Source: Isoetes taiwanensis
Lineage: Eukaryota > Streptophyta > Lycopodiopsida > Isoetales > Isoetaceae
Assembly: GCA_021234155.1 (NCBI GenBank)
Contig: JAJEKV010000004.1
Coordinates: 23,159,122-23,223,121, forward strand
Reading direction: 5' to 3'
Length of the DNA stretch: 64,000 nucleotides
A model generated the notes under the pieces. That model was not told the DNA's origin. It saw nothing but the letters and a program-made list of their open reading frames with translations, and searched no databases. This document shows, piece by piece, positions 1-14,100 of this stretch (position 1 is the first letter of the stretch; each line of letters begins with the position of its first letter). Position numbers and translations under genes: made by a program.

Positions 1-3000
1 TTTTTACGTACGTCTGCGATGTTATGAAATTATGTGGGCAAAGCAATCTGTAGGGACTGAGCAGAACTTTTAAATCGTCAGATGTATATTATTATAGACA
101 GTGTATTTTATTGCTTTAAATGATATATATATGGACAAATATAGTGCTACGATTTATATTTCAGGAATTCATGTTATTTTATTAAATAATCTGGCAAACA
201 AAATCTTTACTCTCGCCTTTTATGTTTATATATACGCATGATTCATAATCGTGAGATTTCAATGGGTTTAAGTATTGCCTCTATGACATCCTTTTATTCT
301 GACTTATGGGGATAAAACGCCTTCTTTGTGTAAATCTATTCGAGAGTTGTAAATGAGTATTTTGATGTTCACATTAACTGTATGGGTTTGAGGATCCGAC
401 CCAGTAAATTCATAGCGTAATTTGCAGAGACAGTATTTTCCCTCATCTGCTATATAAGCAAACTGTGTGCTGGTGGGATTGCCATTATTAAACCTATGTC
501 AATAATATATCTTTGCGAAATATAAAATCCCAAGACCTCTGCCTTCAGCCAGGCTACTTCTTCGAAGTTGAGGCAGATGGGTTAAAGCTGTTTCATTGTT
601 TTACTGCTGTTTCGTACATATGTCATGATATGCTATTTTTTGACGCTTTTATATCATCTATATTGGATTATAAGTAAAATATTGGTACCTATGAAGTAGA
701 TGTGTAAATGTAAGTAATAAATATACCATATGTAAGTTTTGTCGTGGTATTTGTTTCGTATGAATTGTTGATTGTTTCTATATATTATCGTGCAATTTTT
801 TTTTTCAAGTATTTATTTATGTGTGCAAGGAAGTTATTACTCATTGTGGTTTTAAGCCGTATGGACTTAAATCACTTTTGTGCATCGAAGTTTATAAAAA
901 ATAAGTAGGTATTTTTGTATTACTACATATCCACAAAGAGACTATATTGCACTTAGTTTATTGTCTCAATGCCTCTGCAGCATTGCTATCAAGAATAAGA
1001 GGAAGAGGAAAAATCTGAGAGAAAGACAAATGAATTGAAGAGGACAATGGTTTGCCAATCTAAGTGAGGACCGAAACGAAATAATGGAAAAGATAGAGAG
1101 AGGAAAAGATGGCATACGAGAGATTAGATGTTTGCAAGAAACATCGGACAGCTCAAAATTTACCCCAACGTATATAAGAGGTTAGATATTCCACAACTCA
1201 ATATAATGATATTCTTAGTTCCACAATGCAACTGTAAGATAGAGCTGAGGAGCCTTAAGCAACGAAAGCTCTTAAATACACCGCGTATAGCGCCAATGAT
1301 GGGTGGCCAACAAACTATGCATGCGCATGGGAATAAGAGGATACATATTGTCAATCTGTCAGCTTCAACATTGGAGCAGTAATGGATTTTGCTGGTAATA
1401 ACGGAAATGGCTACTCTATCAAGTACTGCCGCTTTGCCCGCCACATTAGAGAATTTGCGCCACCACACTCGGTTTCCGGGCCAGCAGGTCGTGTAAGAAT
1501 AAACAAGTTGTTCTGTCAGTACTTGAGTCGGCGGCAGCTGGTGGAACTTTAGATTTTCCTTCTTCATGATAATCACTTCGTCAGACATATCATGTACTCA
1601 CTCCCTTACAATGTGAGACGGAATCCTATACATTGTATATCTATTTATGAGTCGCAGCTACATACATGCATCGTGAATCAAAGAGGTGCCATTCTATTGA
1701 TTACATAGCTTGCTTCACTCTAACCAATTAAACCGTATTCCATAATACACCTTCAACTATGGGAAATTGGCGGGATATGCCACCTGCGATACATACCAAT
1801 AGAAGGATTGCCGTGAATCAATGAAATTGCATCGAGCAATTGAAAATAACAAATACGTACAGTATTATCCGGAATCTCGTGTTGCCGACCTCGTCTGAAC
1901 CATAAACCAATTTCATAAATATCCTTGATCCTATGTATGAACCACTACAATAATTTTGTCTTTCCCATGGTACGCGAGGTTGGGTCCCGTGAAATGGCGC
2001 CACCTGACGCGAATTGCAATGTATAGGACAAGGTTACTTGGCATGAAGATCGATTTTTGCAGCTAGGCCGATTGCGCGGAGTAATTTAGTAGATATGTAT
2101 CTGCGAGTTGAAGATGCTCGCCACTATTTTAGAACGCCGTTCAAATAAAAGAATACAGATGACGTAAGACTATTCCCGAACGCTATAACTTATGATGATA
2201 ATGACGCAGATTCCTTGCCCGTGAATTCATTCTTAGGTGTAAGAGATGGTGTTCAAGAGGCAGCGTATGCATCAGCCTTCATGGGCAAAAGGTCGTCCGG
2301 ACCATTTATTACGATGGACGACAAACACGATTGGCCCAAGATACTTAACCTTTGTGCGACAAACGACTGGAGGTACCCCATGGATCGTTGTTCGATACTC
2401 TATGGTATCAGCAACGATTAAAGAGTTTAAGTACTTAAAATTCTTTCTTAACGATATCGAGTATGATGGTATACCGAGAGTCTCCAAAAACGAGATTGGC
2501 TCCCATGCTCACTTTTAGCCGCGACAGAAATCCCTATGATACCGATCGACTGCAGATCGACGAATCATTTCGCTGAATCGGCTATTGGACCTGCATTGAG
2601 CCTACAAAAAGTTCAAGTGATTCAGACACCTGAGAGATGTTCTTTCTAACAATACTTCTGTTGTTATAACTTTCCAAAGCCTGAATCCCCACGGCGATAT
2701 CTTGATCTTAAGGTTATGTACAATATAGAAGTTAAAGAAGTGCGCATGACATGGCAGTCCCGCATACTTATTCTTTATCAGATGAGCTAGATTTCGCTAT
2801 ATCACTTCATGGATGTCACCACCCAAAATTCGCTTTTTCCAGCCCCTGCGGTTGGTATATAAAGTGTCTATATCACGCAACTTTCGAGTAAATATGATAA
2901 ATGAATTTCGGCAAATTTCACCCCGCCGGAGGAATACAAACCGTAGTAGTGTATCTCCCTAACAAAATAAAGGGCAAGAAATGAGACTTTATAGATTCTT

Positions 3001-5403
3001 CAAAAGTATATCGCCTTGATAAATCTTACTTAGGACCAACTGCATAAACGAAATAATTTAGACTACGCCAATGCATCGAGACCATTCCGCCATGGAGACC
3101 AAGGGAGAATTAATGTCGACTATGAGAATATAAGTCACCGTCATTGGGAGGTTCCTCTACTGTTAACTTACTTGCTACTAAATACAAATTCACCTCTTGA
3201 CCACTATTTTCACGACTCACTAGATTCCGAAATTTGATTCCCCAGAGTATCCAATACTGTTGAATTAGACATACATTACGCCCTATATAATGAGACGCTT
3301 CTATCTTGCAAACGTAGGAGATCTTAGAGCAAGAACGCTGTGATACGAAAATATTATTAAAAAAGAACTCGCGAACCAATTATGCGGTATTACGCTTTAT
3401 TATTGCCAGTTGGTAGCTACTTTATTGCTGACAAATCCTAATACATCGGCCTGTATGAACATGTGGGATGAACTCAAGATCGTAAATAATTTCCGAATAT
3501 GAGACTTCTATCGGCTGCTTCCAGGCTAATATGGACTACTTGCAGCGTGGTAACGAGGCAACGCTAATTATGGAAGAAGCAACGCCGCTGGTTCTAAGTC
3601 CCATAACTACTTTATTTTATTTTGCAATGGTCGCATTTGATCGAAGCACCGCACCTCAAATATGGAAGTTAGATTCCGAAAATTCAATGAGCATTGATTT
3701 GCTAGACCAATTCAAATGAAGAAACATGCAGCATTTAACTAATCACTCCACTACATCAATACAGGCTGATATACCATAAGTACCACATTGTAGGCCTTCG
3801 GGTTACAATTAAAATGCCCTGTAAGAGATGTAATGCATGAGTTATCCGCTTTTCCCCGACCAAGTGGAGCCATTTTGTAGTTTTAATGCAGCATACAAAC
3901 ACAAATGAACAATAACCAATTAAGTATATACTTACATAATGAGATGAGATAAAACAGACATAATGTACAGTAACCAATATTTGTAATGGTAAGGCCGTAT
4001 GTGAAAAACGCTTGTTCTTAATCAGATATGTTTATTGATACGGAATATGACATAGTGTCGGAGGCGAATAACAAAGACTTGCAGCCTCTTCAATACCTGT
4101 GGAGGTCGAATCACTTCACCCGCTCTAAATACTGCTAGAAAAATGCAGCTCTGCTATCTATTATTAGAACGATTCAGAGCCAGCTGAACTTCTCATTGCA
4201 GTAAGAGCTGGCAATTTTAATGGAAAGCCCAAATGGCCACAGCAGCGAGAGGAGTGTACAACAACCTCTTGTAAAATGCAAAATGTAAATGAGCCCCTTT
4301 GGGGCAAAGCATTTTATAGCTTCTGAGATTTCAGCAAGTAGCACCTTGTTAAGGGAGGAGGCAAACCGCAGCAATCAATGCATCCATAAAGCCATCTCCC
4401 GCGGCGGCAACCGCTTCTGCTGCTAAAATTAGAAATTAAACGCGGTGACCCGGAGCTGATGCAATATGGTTGACTCGTGAGGAAACCGTTGCGGAATCGA
4501 TGGTTTCCTTGTGATATATTGAATACAACTACCAAAATTACAGACGCAGTAAGAGTTTCGTGATCTTTCCGGCACTTAAATAAACTCAAAGCAGAACGAA
4601 AGATTTTGGCCCTTGTATCAATAAACATCGCCAAAGATTCTAAACTAACGTGACGCTTTGTAGATAGCGTCCAAATAAAGGCGAAATACATATAGCCCAA
4701 TTACATTAGGCGGAAGAAGAGATGAAACGCAAAATAATCGAACCTGGTGCAACGCCGATTTTTTGAACAATTCTTAACCATTCATATCCCTAACGAATCA
4801 ATTCCAAGGTAGTATGTATTAATGCTATGAAACCACCGAATCAAAAGGCCTCAAGTAAGAACCATACGGTTGATCTACCATGATAAGTTCAATGGTAAAA
4901 GTCCTAGGGTCAGCTACGGTTTCCAAATGATTGCAATATCCGATTTTAGAACTCAATTTTTTACCTAAACCGCAAAATAATCATGACGGGATCCAATAGA
5001 CGTTTCACCATCAATACCTAGTATATTCCACCACCTTCATTAGTCATTAGGATTTAACTGAACCGGTTATCTCGGATTTAATGTATTAACCGTCTTTTTG
5101 CACACTCATTATATATACCCCTACGATACTGTAGTGTAGAGGGAAGATAACATCCTCCTATCTCCTGAGAATACAAATCTAAGTTTATACCTCATGAATG
5201 TCGCTTTATAAGAATTACTTTATGAAGTAGCCAAGTTTTTCTTTAATTACTACGCTTATATATCCAAGTGGTTTGCAATTTCTTTCAATTTCTATAAAGG
5301 TATCGCTATTATTCTAAACTTTTATGCTTAATGCATCTCTTTTTCCTTCGAAATCATTAATTTAAGTGGAAAAGGAGACTTCTTCAATGTTATTCGGAAT
5401 ATA
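1..5403. other. Long stretch with no recognisable gene
   Basis: I read both strands and recognise no protein family, RNA gene or terminal repeat here. Open frames reach at most about 140 codons (for example minus 1160-1588) and overlap open frames on the other strand, as expected by chance. From about 1 kb to 5 kb the DNA contains more CpG dinucleotides than the AT-rich DNA on either side, so it may have a different origin, but no motif says what. No function is proposed. Confidence 0.5.
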
Positions 5404-5411
5404 TATACATC

Positions 5412-5434
5412 AAGAAAAGAAAAGAAAAGAAAAA
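5412..5434. repeat. AAAAG microsatellite
   Basis: About four and a half copies of the pentamer AAAAG, read directly. It lies in gene-free DNA. Confidence 0.85.
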
Positions 5435-6369
5435 CTCCTTTACGGGTGAGGTCTCTTTATACAGTAAGCATGCTTTCTCAATCATTTTCCACACCAGCGT
5501 TTTCCTAAATTCACCAACAAAAACCACTTTTCAACGTGTATTTGACAAGGTAAGGGCCCAAAAAAAAAAATCTCCATTCTCTCTGCCCTGTGATAGATAA
5601 TGTTGTAATGATCACCATTGTGGCCCCTGCCACTCATCTGGCTTGAAGAAATAATATCAGCCAAATTTAGTGGCTGCTTATTAATAGTAATCCTCATCCA
5701 AAGTTTCCAAAACCCCACCACTCATACATTGCAAAATAGATAAATGGAAAAGAGTTTAATAAATATCTACGCTACTTAGTGGCTGTTATTGGTATGGGTG
5801 GACTCTCATCCAGTTTGGAAACCTGGCCAATTGGCTATTGGATGTAAAAATAGACTGCTAAATCAGTAAGAAATATCCATCATTTAGTGTGTCGTTTATT
5901 AAGAAGGTTGACCCATCCACGCCCAAACCTGGATCATTACCGACGCGGTAAAAATAAAATAAATAAATATGAATTAGTAATAACGAGGAAACCTGGCAGA
6001 GTCGGGTTATAGTAATCATCACCTTAATGGTACAAAACAATGGGTAATTAACTCTCGATATTTTATATCCAAAGAAGGGTCCAGAATTTTGGGAACTATT
6101 CTACTAAACAAAAAATTTTTTAGAGGAGATGGAGGAGATTGTTCATAAGGCCGGCGGCACCGCGTGAGAATTTCGTAATTTATAAAACATTAGAAGCTCT
6201 AGCTATAAAGTTCAAGCAATGGTACGTGGAGTTAACGCATATCCTACTTGTGGTAATGGGTTTATAAGGCTGATCGAATTATGGATTGTGTACATAGTCT
6301 CAAATTAATCGACTCAAGTACTCCTTACGCTTTTTTTATTAGTGGTATGGGCAACACTTAAGGATATGA
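5435..6369. other. Gene-free AT-rich stretch
   Basis: No recognisable gene or element. The only open frames are under 80 codons and show no family motif. Confidence 0.45.
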
Positions 6370-7060
6370 CATTTTAGGTAACTGTGTAGTGCATCTCCCC
6401 AGTGAAATTCCATGTCATGCAGTTGTTCTGATGTTTTATATAGGATGAACCTCCTGGCCTAATTCTGTGTCTGTGGCCTGTAGTTCTGCATTCCTGCCAT
6501 CTCTGTCTTGCATTCATGCCTGCGACACCCAATACCCTACCAAGTGAGGCCTCCCTTGAGGCCGGGAACACAACCTCATGGACTCCATGTAGAGGTCCCA
6601 GCCAGACGTGGGTCAAGGGCATATGATACCTAGGTTCAATTCACCCAACCCACTAACCTGGGTCTTGGACAGTATTCTGCCTGCATTCTCCGCTTACCAG
6701 GGCCTGTATAGGTCACTGAGTCTCACTGTCCTTGTTTCTGCCATGTTGCTCAAATTGGCCTCTGAAGTTCTCGTTCCTGACCTACATTTTCGTTTGTCAC
6801 GGTCTTAGCACCCACCATAGTCTCTTGTAGAGCATTTAAATTATTCCGTGTGTGGTTGCTATCCAAGATAGCCGTGAGGTTCCCAAGGTACTGCCAGGAG
6901 GCAGCTACTGGATCCCCACCCTAGTCACGAGGGACTTAACCCTGCAAAGGAGTGCATAAAGAACCCAAGCAGGCCTGCCGAAGGCAAGGAATGTGGGCCT
7001 GAATCGCAGTTGAGTTCCTCGAGTCATAGCTTCTCATGAATTGCTCCAGCGTATTATTGT
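6370..7060. other. GC-richer block of unknown origin next to a copia relic
   Basis: The base composition rises abruptly to a higher GC content at about 6370 and falls again near 7060. Short open frames exist on both strands (minus 6374-6622, plus 6608-6808) but neither resembles a known protein. The position, just beyond the RNase H end of the minus-strand copia relic, is where that element's 3' LTR should lie. I could not find a matching 5' copy near 11.2-12 kb, so the LTR idea is unproven. Confidence 0.3.
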
Positions 7061-7394
7061 GCATGTGGTATTTTATAAATACTGTAAATATTTATGATGC
7101 CTGGTCTGCCTAATCTTGAGACTTGTAAATATACTAAGCTTATGAATTGTATCGTTTAATGGTGAGCATGGTTCGCGGAGCATAAATCAGGATTTAATTG
7201 TAAGAAGATTTAATTTTCTACCCAAATTACCGCAGTATAATGAAGGAATAGAAGATCCTGAAGCGTTCTGAGGGCTGTCCCGCGCCGCCACGCTGCTTTG
7301 GCCTCAGCGAAAGTATTTATTTCGGCCAGTAATGTAAATCTTGACTTATCGAAATAACTTCAATGGATCTGCTTTTATATGATTCCTAATTATT

Positions 7395-8530
7395 TATTCT
7401 TCGCTTCATTTATCCTTGGCTGTGAAGAGGGCGGCTGAATATTCAGTCAAAGAAGTGAGAGAGCTATGTAGCGTATTTGCTTCGCATTTTAGCTGGAATC
7501 ACCTCCTGTGATTAAGATAAACCTCGGTGGATTTTTCTTATCATATTACCTTCCAATTTAATCTAGAAGGTGATTCCATTAAGATTTGAGAATTATGTTA
7601 CGTCGCCATGATTATGTCTTCAATGACCAATAACTCTTTTTGCCGCTCGCTGCATTTCGTTCCAAATTATTATTGTACCTACTCACATGTTAATATTATA
7701 CATATGTCGTGTCTGCAAATTGCCAGGATGCTGCCAACCAACCACTCCCTCAGATGGTAAGTCTTGACTTCTTTCTTTCTTTTATTATTTTGAGGGCAAT
7801 ATTCCTTTGAAAGTTTGTTACCAGGTACTATAGGAGTTTTCACCTGACTAAAAATCTCCAGCACAAACCCTTTAAGATTCTAATATATTTTGCCTGGCGA
7901 TGCCAAAATTTCGCTTTTCCCCGCTTCTATGTACTTCAATGCCTAAGAACCTTTTAGTTCCTCTAAATCTTATGGAACTTATTCTTCAAAGATATCTGTG
8001 ATTTCTCGGTAATGTTTACATTTACTACTTTACCTATAACATTATCATCAACATATACTGCTGCGGTGAAAGCGTAATCGGATCCTTCTAAATAAATATC
8101 CCCATCAACCCCATTTTAAGCAAAACTTTGTTCTCGCGTGTACCGGCCAAGTATCACTGCCTGGAGTATCGTTTCACCATATACCGCTTCTTAGTCTCCT
8201 ACACTTTGTTTCTTCCTTGCTCAAATCTGTGTATGTCATGTAAATATCCTCCTCCAATTTAGCATTGAGAACGCCATGGTTAAGCATCCATATGGATGCC
8301 TCCACCCAGTGAAGCCAGGGCAAAAAGATTCTTATAATTCTATATCTTAAATAATAGGAGAAAATGTGGCCCTCATAATCAATTCCCGGCTTTTTGTGAG
8401 AACTCAGGCTACAAGTCCGGCTCTTATGCTTAATCAGGATTTCTACCTACGCCTGCCTTCACCTTTAAAAATCCATTTGGCAACCAACTGTGATTCCTTT
8501 AGGTAAATCACCTAACTCCAAAGGTCTCGT
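7395..8530 (-). pseudogene. Copia reverse transcriptase and RNase H, broken
   Basis: The enzyme would copy element RNA into DNA in a virus-like particle. In the minus strand I read, in order: DLPKGITVGC and PGIDYEGHIFS (8520-8360; usual LPKG...GC and GIDYEETFSP); LNAKLEEDIYMT (about 8270; usual LNGELEEEIYM); VYVDDNVI (about 8050, the catalytic YVDD box of copia enzymes); TPIVPGNKLSKE and LVGSILAICRHDI (7830-7700; usual KLSKEQCP and VGSLMYA..TRPDI); and EKSTEVYL followed by LTSLTEYSAALFTAKD (7540-7440), matching the RNase H end RKSTSGY...LSTTEAEYIA. Pieces lie in different frames with stops between them. Assignment is from remembered family motifs and is strong because five blocks are colinear. 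Confidence 0.85.
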
Positions 8531-11180
8531 CCTCTCAATACTCAGCCTTCAGCCAGATTCATCCATTCTTTGTAGACCAGAAGTATTCAATGCCTCTTCA
8601 AATAAGCTTTGCACCTCCCCAAAGTCAACTACAATATTTCTACAAGATTAATTCTCATTTGTATTTCTTTGTCTTTAATTCCTACTTCTCCCCATGAATC
8701 TACCAAACAGTCAGCATTACTAACCCTACTTATTTGCCCGTGCCAATTTTGACTATTTGTCCTTTTTGTGACCTGAATTCTCTCATATTTGTTCTTGCCA
8801 CAGCCTCCTCCTTCGTGCTGATTTTTCCGTGAAAATATCAGCATATTCTCTCGTAATACCCCAGCCGAATCATCATCAAATAATTTAATACCAAGTTGTT
8901 CACCGATCTGGTTCCTTTTTCGCTTGTATGAAAGCAGATGTTTTCATGTCTTTATAGTGTTGTCCTCTCATCAAAAATGACATCTCTACTTTAATCACTA
9001 CTTTTCTTTTTTCGTGGATCAAAGTTCAGCCCGGCGTAAGCCTAGACCGTTCTAATCATATCCAACAATATGCAATCTCTACCTACATCATGCTTTTATT
9101 CCTTGTTCTTTGGAATATGTACAAAACTTAAACACCTATAGCTTTAAGTTTTTCAAAATGTTAGGTTTCTTACCGTACTCCACGTGTAATCGCGCGCATC
9201 CGACAAAACTTTGCCTACGGAATCATATTTGTACTTCTAACAAGTAGCTTCTAACCGCTTCTTCCTATAGATAATTTGCAGGCCCTGCGGTGTTTGAGCA
9301 TTGCTCTACAGATTTAATATTGTTCTATTTTTTCTCTCTACACTCATTCTTCATGGGGGAATGTGAGCAGCCAACTGCTCTTTTATTCCTTGATCCTACA
9401 AAATGCCTTGAACCTTCCAGAGAGGTATTCCACCTCTATCCGAATTTATAAATTAACTCTTATTTCCATTCAAGTTCAACTTCGCTATGTATTCTTTCGC
9501 TCAAATGCCCCATCCTTTTGGTTCTCAAGCATTTTGGCCTAGTTTTTCAATTTGCCATCATAAAGGTAATAAATACCTTTTTCCTGATTCTTTTTATATT
9601 AAGAGGCCTACAAGCCGGGCAGCACAACTTCCAATATTTCTTTAACTTCTTATTTGATTTTTCCAATGCGCCTTTGCAAGCTTTCCTAAATCCATACAAC
9701 CATAACATAATTTATGTCTACTATCCAACTTCAAAATTTTTGAATTAGTCCCCTGCTTTGCCATGGTCCGGCTATTATTCTTATTACTCACATGACACAA
9801 TCTCCGGAGCGCTACACATTAATATCTCAAACTATGATTGCATTAATACTTGGCAAGTGATTGTTTTCAAAACCAAAGAGATTGCCAACTCTTTTTTCCC
9901 CAAAACAATTTACTGCCCGCTGAACAAGATATTTCAATCTCAGCCAAACATAATAACCGTACGTCGCAAGCTAATTAAATGATATCAAATTCTCACCAAG
10001 AGGCACACAAAACATCTTTTAAATTACCGCCTTTGCTATGTAAATCCTAACAACTCTAGTGTTCCGTAATATTGGACCTGTGCAAAATCTCCATTCCCTA
10101 ATTTGATGTACATCCCTTTTTCCATCTTTGAGTAGCTTGACCGAATCCTACACTGCTTTTTCTCGCCCACTATCTAGGATCAGTAGATTATTTGCATCAT
10201 TAGGATTCCCTTTGGAAATATTCAAACATCATTACATTACCTCAAGATCTCTTATCATCATCACCGCCTTTTCTTCAGCTTGAGTGAGATTAATCACGAC
10301 TTTGTCTGGCCAAAGACTTCCTCTTGCCCTTTGTTGTTTTCCTTCCTTCCCAGTTTTCCCTTTTTTCCCCAAATATTAGAGTATTCAGAAGTGTCCTTGC
10401 CTACAAATGGAAGCACCCCTTGAAGTTTGACATTCTCACTTTCCAATGGCCATGAGCCTTGGTAATGGTAAATGGTGGACCTACATTTCCCTTTTTGGGT
10501 TTGGAACTGCCGCTTTTATAATTTCTGGATTCCACTGCATATAAAACTCTTAAACATTCGTACCTGCTATTCACCGCTTTTGTTTGTTCAAACTCTGGCT
10601 TTATCATTTCTTCCCCATTTCCTTGTTCCTGCATGATTCCTATGCGAGCTTAGTTGCTATTTTCTCCCACTCAGCCTTTGCTGCTACGCGAATCTTTTGT
10701 TGGTCTCATTAACATGACTCCTTCAAGATCCGCTACTATATTATCGAATTTAGAGGAAGAAATTATAAGATCATCTCTGCTTTAAGCTTCCTAATTTCTT
10801 TTGTCTAAAACATCAATTTGTGATGAACTTTTCTTCAAAGTGCTTAACAAGATATTTCCAAATTCCTTTGAGCATCTCCGATTCTTCTTAAGAATGAGGT
10901 CTCTCACTTTTATTTTAGTCAAAACGTATAAGCCTCCCATTCTGCCCTCATTAATTTTATTACAGACACAAATGCACTATTCCACTGTTGCAAAGAAATA
11001 CCAACTCTCCCCACAGATGCTTCTTCCGAGGGGGCTTATTCTCCTTCTTCCCGCGAACCATACTTTTACTAGAAGATTAGTATTACGAATCGACTTTTCC
11101 AACAATTCCTATAAGTTTTATTCCTCAAGAACATTTTTCTATTTGTTCCTTCCAAATTTGAAACCTGGGTCCTCCTTCTT
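7395..11180 (-). mobile_element. Decayed Ty1/copia retrotransposon
   Basis: On the minus strand, from high to low coordinates, the pieces follow copia order. There is a possible gag stretch near 11.1-10.4 kb, in which no zinc knuckle is seen. A protease-like stretch near 10.1 kb reads KLGNGDFAQVQ and is followed by ENLIS. The integrase end near 9.1 kb reads HIPKNKE then LLDMIRTV, compared with the usual HTPQQNG and LLDMTR. Reverse transcriptase spans 8.5-7.7 kb and RNase H lies near 7.5 kb. Frames change repeatedly and stops are common, so the element is dead. No LTR pair, primer site or target duplication could be identified. The order protease, integrase, reverse transcriptase is what assigns it to copia rather than gypsy. 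It is too decayed for a family name. Confidence 0.8.
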
Positions 11181-14100
11181 GTGATCTCTTATCTACCCTA
11201 TATAGCAGCCTAAATCTCAAGTAGACATTTTGATCAACCAAGCTCGATAATTAATCAAGTAGGATTCCTGTTCAGTTATCAACCTTATAATAAATATGTA
11301 CCAACGGTTCTCAAATGCCTTCAATTAAGATTTTCTCAAAACCACATTGTATACGATACCAATAGTTGGAACTTTATATCGAACTCACACCCTGTATCTA
11401 ATTTTCATTACATTGGAATCCTACAATTTATTCTAATATTCACATTTTTGAGAGTCAATCCTTATGATTCGCACTGACCATTCTCACAGACGCTTCCTTC
11501 TAAGTTTAAACTTATACATGGTGCCTTTTCCAACCAAATATCCTATATAATTTTTGACCATTGACCTTAGGTTTCATTCATAAATAAAACCTGAACTATT
11601 AAACCATGGTCACAATAGCCTTTAATGTGCCACAAACTAGGATTTAACCTTTTGCCGTTTATGTCTCAGGTTTTCCAAGTGTATAACCGTAAGCATCAGA
11701 AACCCTTGTGCTCCTACACCTTTGATCCTTATGTGTTTTCTCACCAATATTCTACTCTATAAAGCAATCTTTAGCACCCACCTTCCTTTATGAAATAATC
11801 TCAGCTATTATTATAATATGAACTGTGAATCCTATATATATACCTAAGCAATAAAGTGAGAAAAGTGGATGCTTGAACTTGAATAGATGTAAGTCAAGTT
11901 CTTTAGGGTTTGATGTTAATCGTGAGTATCCATTATTGTCTATGGCGCAATGGATATTTCTTTATTTATCCATATACATGAGATGTAAAACACAAGGATT
12001 GAATCTACACACCCCCTAAATCTATACCTAGAATTACATCAAGGATTGGACTGGGTCGTATACTTAAATCTGATGTACCCAAAATTTTAGAGCAATTGCA
12101 TGCAATTAGCCATTGGGTCAAAATAGAAGCATAAAGGCACATTGAAAATTGTGGAGATCACGATTTGGCTTTGTATCCGACATTAGCATATTCTATATCA
12201 TCGTGGAATATATTCAATGGAAACAAATGTATAAAAATAAACCAAAGACTTGATGTATAACTAAAGTACCACCCCTCAAATATAATTTATCCAACACTTG
12301 GACCAACTTTATTATTGGAATATGAGCTGCAAGTATAAAACATATAGATATGAGATGCCTTTAATGAGGAAACTAAACATGTCACCAAAATTTCTTTTGC
12401 TAATAAATTGACAGAATGACCATCTTTTTAAGTGACCTTTGTAATGTCTAAAGACTTTCATGCAAACAAAGTATTTAGCAAGTATATTCAAACTTACAAT
12501 GCTGCATTTAGGCAACATGGACTAGTTTTTCTTTATATGATGTGTGCTAGAATATAGTGAACAATTAAGAATAGAATACTTACTGGAAGTAAATTTAAAC
12601 ACAAATCGGGAGAATAGTTTCATTTTATACAACTACATTAACTCATTGTGCCAATAACTTCATCCTCATCTCAATTTTTATCGGAGGAAAACCTAATAAT
12701 TTAAATGCTTTTGTCTCTTTTTTGAACTTCTTCAATGCGCTGAGAAGTCTATTAGGTGCCCAAGCAAAACAATGAAGTTTCTAAAAATCCCACCTATGTT
12801 TCAGGTTTGAATGCCCTGAGAATTGTTAGCCATAGTAGATGCTTAATCAAGCAATATTATTCTTCATCGCCATAAAACTATAAATATCTAAAAATATGGT
12901 ATCACTGATTCAACCTATTTCATTTCGTACATGTACGTAAAATTTTGAGGTGCACAACCACGATTTCTTATCTTCTACGGCAAATAAACCATGTACCACA
13001 AAATGTGATTTTCGTTTGAGTCTTTATGAAACTAAAGTCCGAAGTGTTATGACTCCTATTTATCATTTTAAAAAATTACATAAATGAAGAGGTTCCATAG
13101 ACCGTTCAAAATTCTCTATTATGTTTGTTTTGTGGGAATATCTAGTCCTTTCCTCGCTGAAGGATAGTTTTGCCTTGGCAAACCAATATTGGCATCTTTG
13201 TGTTGAGACTCACCAGAGCAGAGGGCAAAATCCAGCTATGCCAGCCAGCCGACCCCGCCACACTTTCGGCAAATGCATCTCGCAACGTATAGCCGCCTTC
13301 CTCTTGATGGAGGTTCTCTGTGATATAGAATTATCTCGTGGCCTATGATCACGTGGCCAAAATTTTTTAGCCTAAAGCCTGATATAACTACATCATATAT
13401 AAATCACTAGTTCTATTGCCAACGTCAGACGTAGAGGCTAGATTCCATATGATAAAGTGGCATCTAAAAGGTCTCTTTAAAATGTTGTGAGCCGGGCGCC
13501 TATGCTTGCCGTGTGTATATAAGTCATGGATTCTAATTAAAACTCATTTGTTTCTTCCTATAGTCTATACATTTCAAGATATGGAAACTGCTATACTACA
13601 TGCTGGAGAATCGAACTATAATTACATACTCTACGGGTAGATCTTCAACTATGTAACATATGACCTCATCCTGTTATTGATCATCTTGAATGCATACATC
13701 TTTAAACAATGGAAAGGAGGCTAATGTTGGATAAATGACTGCACTCTTATGGATGAAAGTGCCAAAAAGATGAATGCACAGCTATGGTAATTTGCCCCTA
13801 ATTAAATGTAAGGATAAGCTTCGTAATGGAAATTGTGGAAAAGATATGGAATAACTCCCAAGGTTTCTCAAGGAGTTGTTTCCTGTTGAAGGAAGGCAAG
13901 AGCTCAAACAAATTCTCGGTGACAAGTAAAGGGAAATAAATAGGATAAGACTTTGGCTGGTGGAGACTTGGCAAGATTTGCCATTGGTTTCAGGGAAAAG
14001 ATAAGGAAAAAAATTTAGGACAATTTCCAAAAGAAATAATGGGAATATTAGTGGATTGCCCATCAGACCAATCACAGTGGACCTGTATAGGCGTGTTAAA

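Noticed and set aside
1160-1588. 142-codon minus open frame as a gene
   Set aside because: The opposite strand is also open over much of it, there is no family motif, and it sits in DNA without other coding signs.
4314-4700. 128-codon minus open frame as a gene
   Set aside because: Composition and motifs are not convincing and there are no splice-bounded neighbours.
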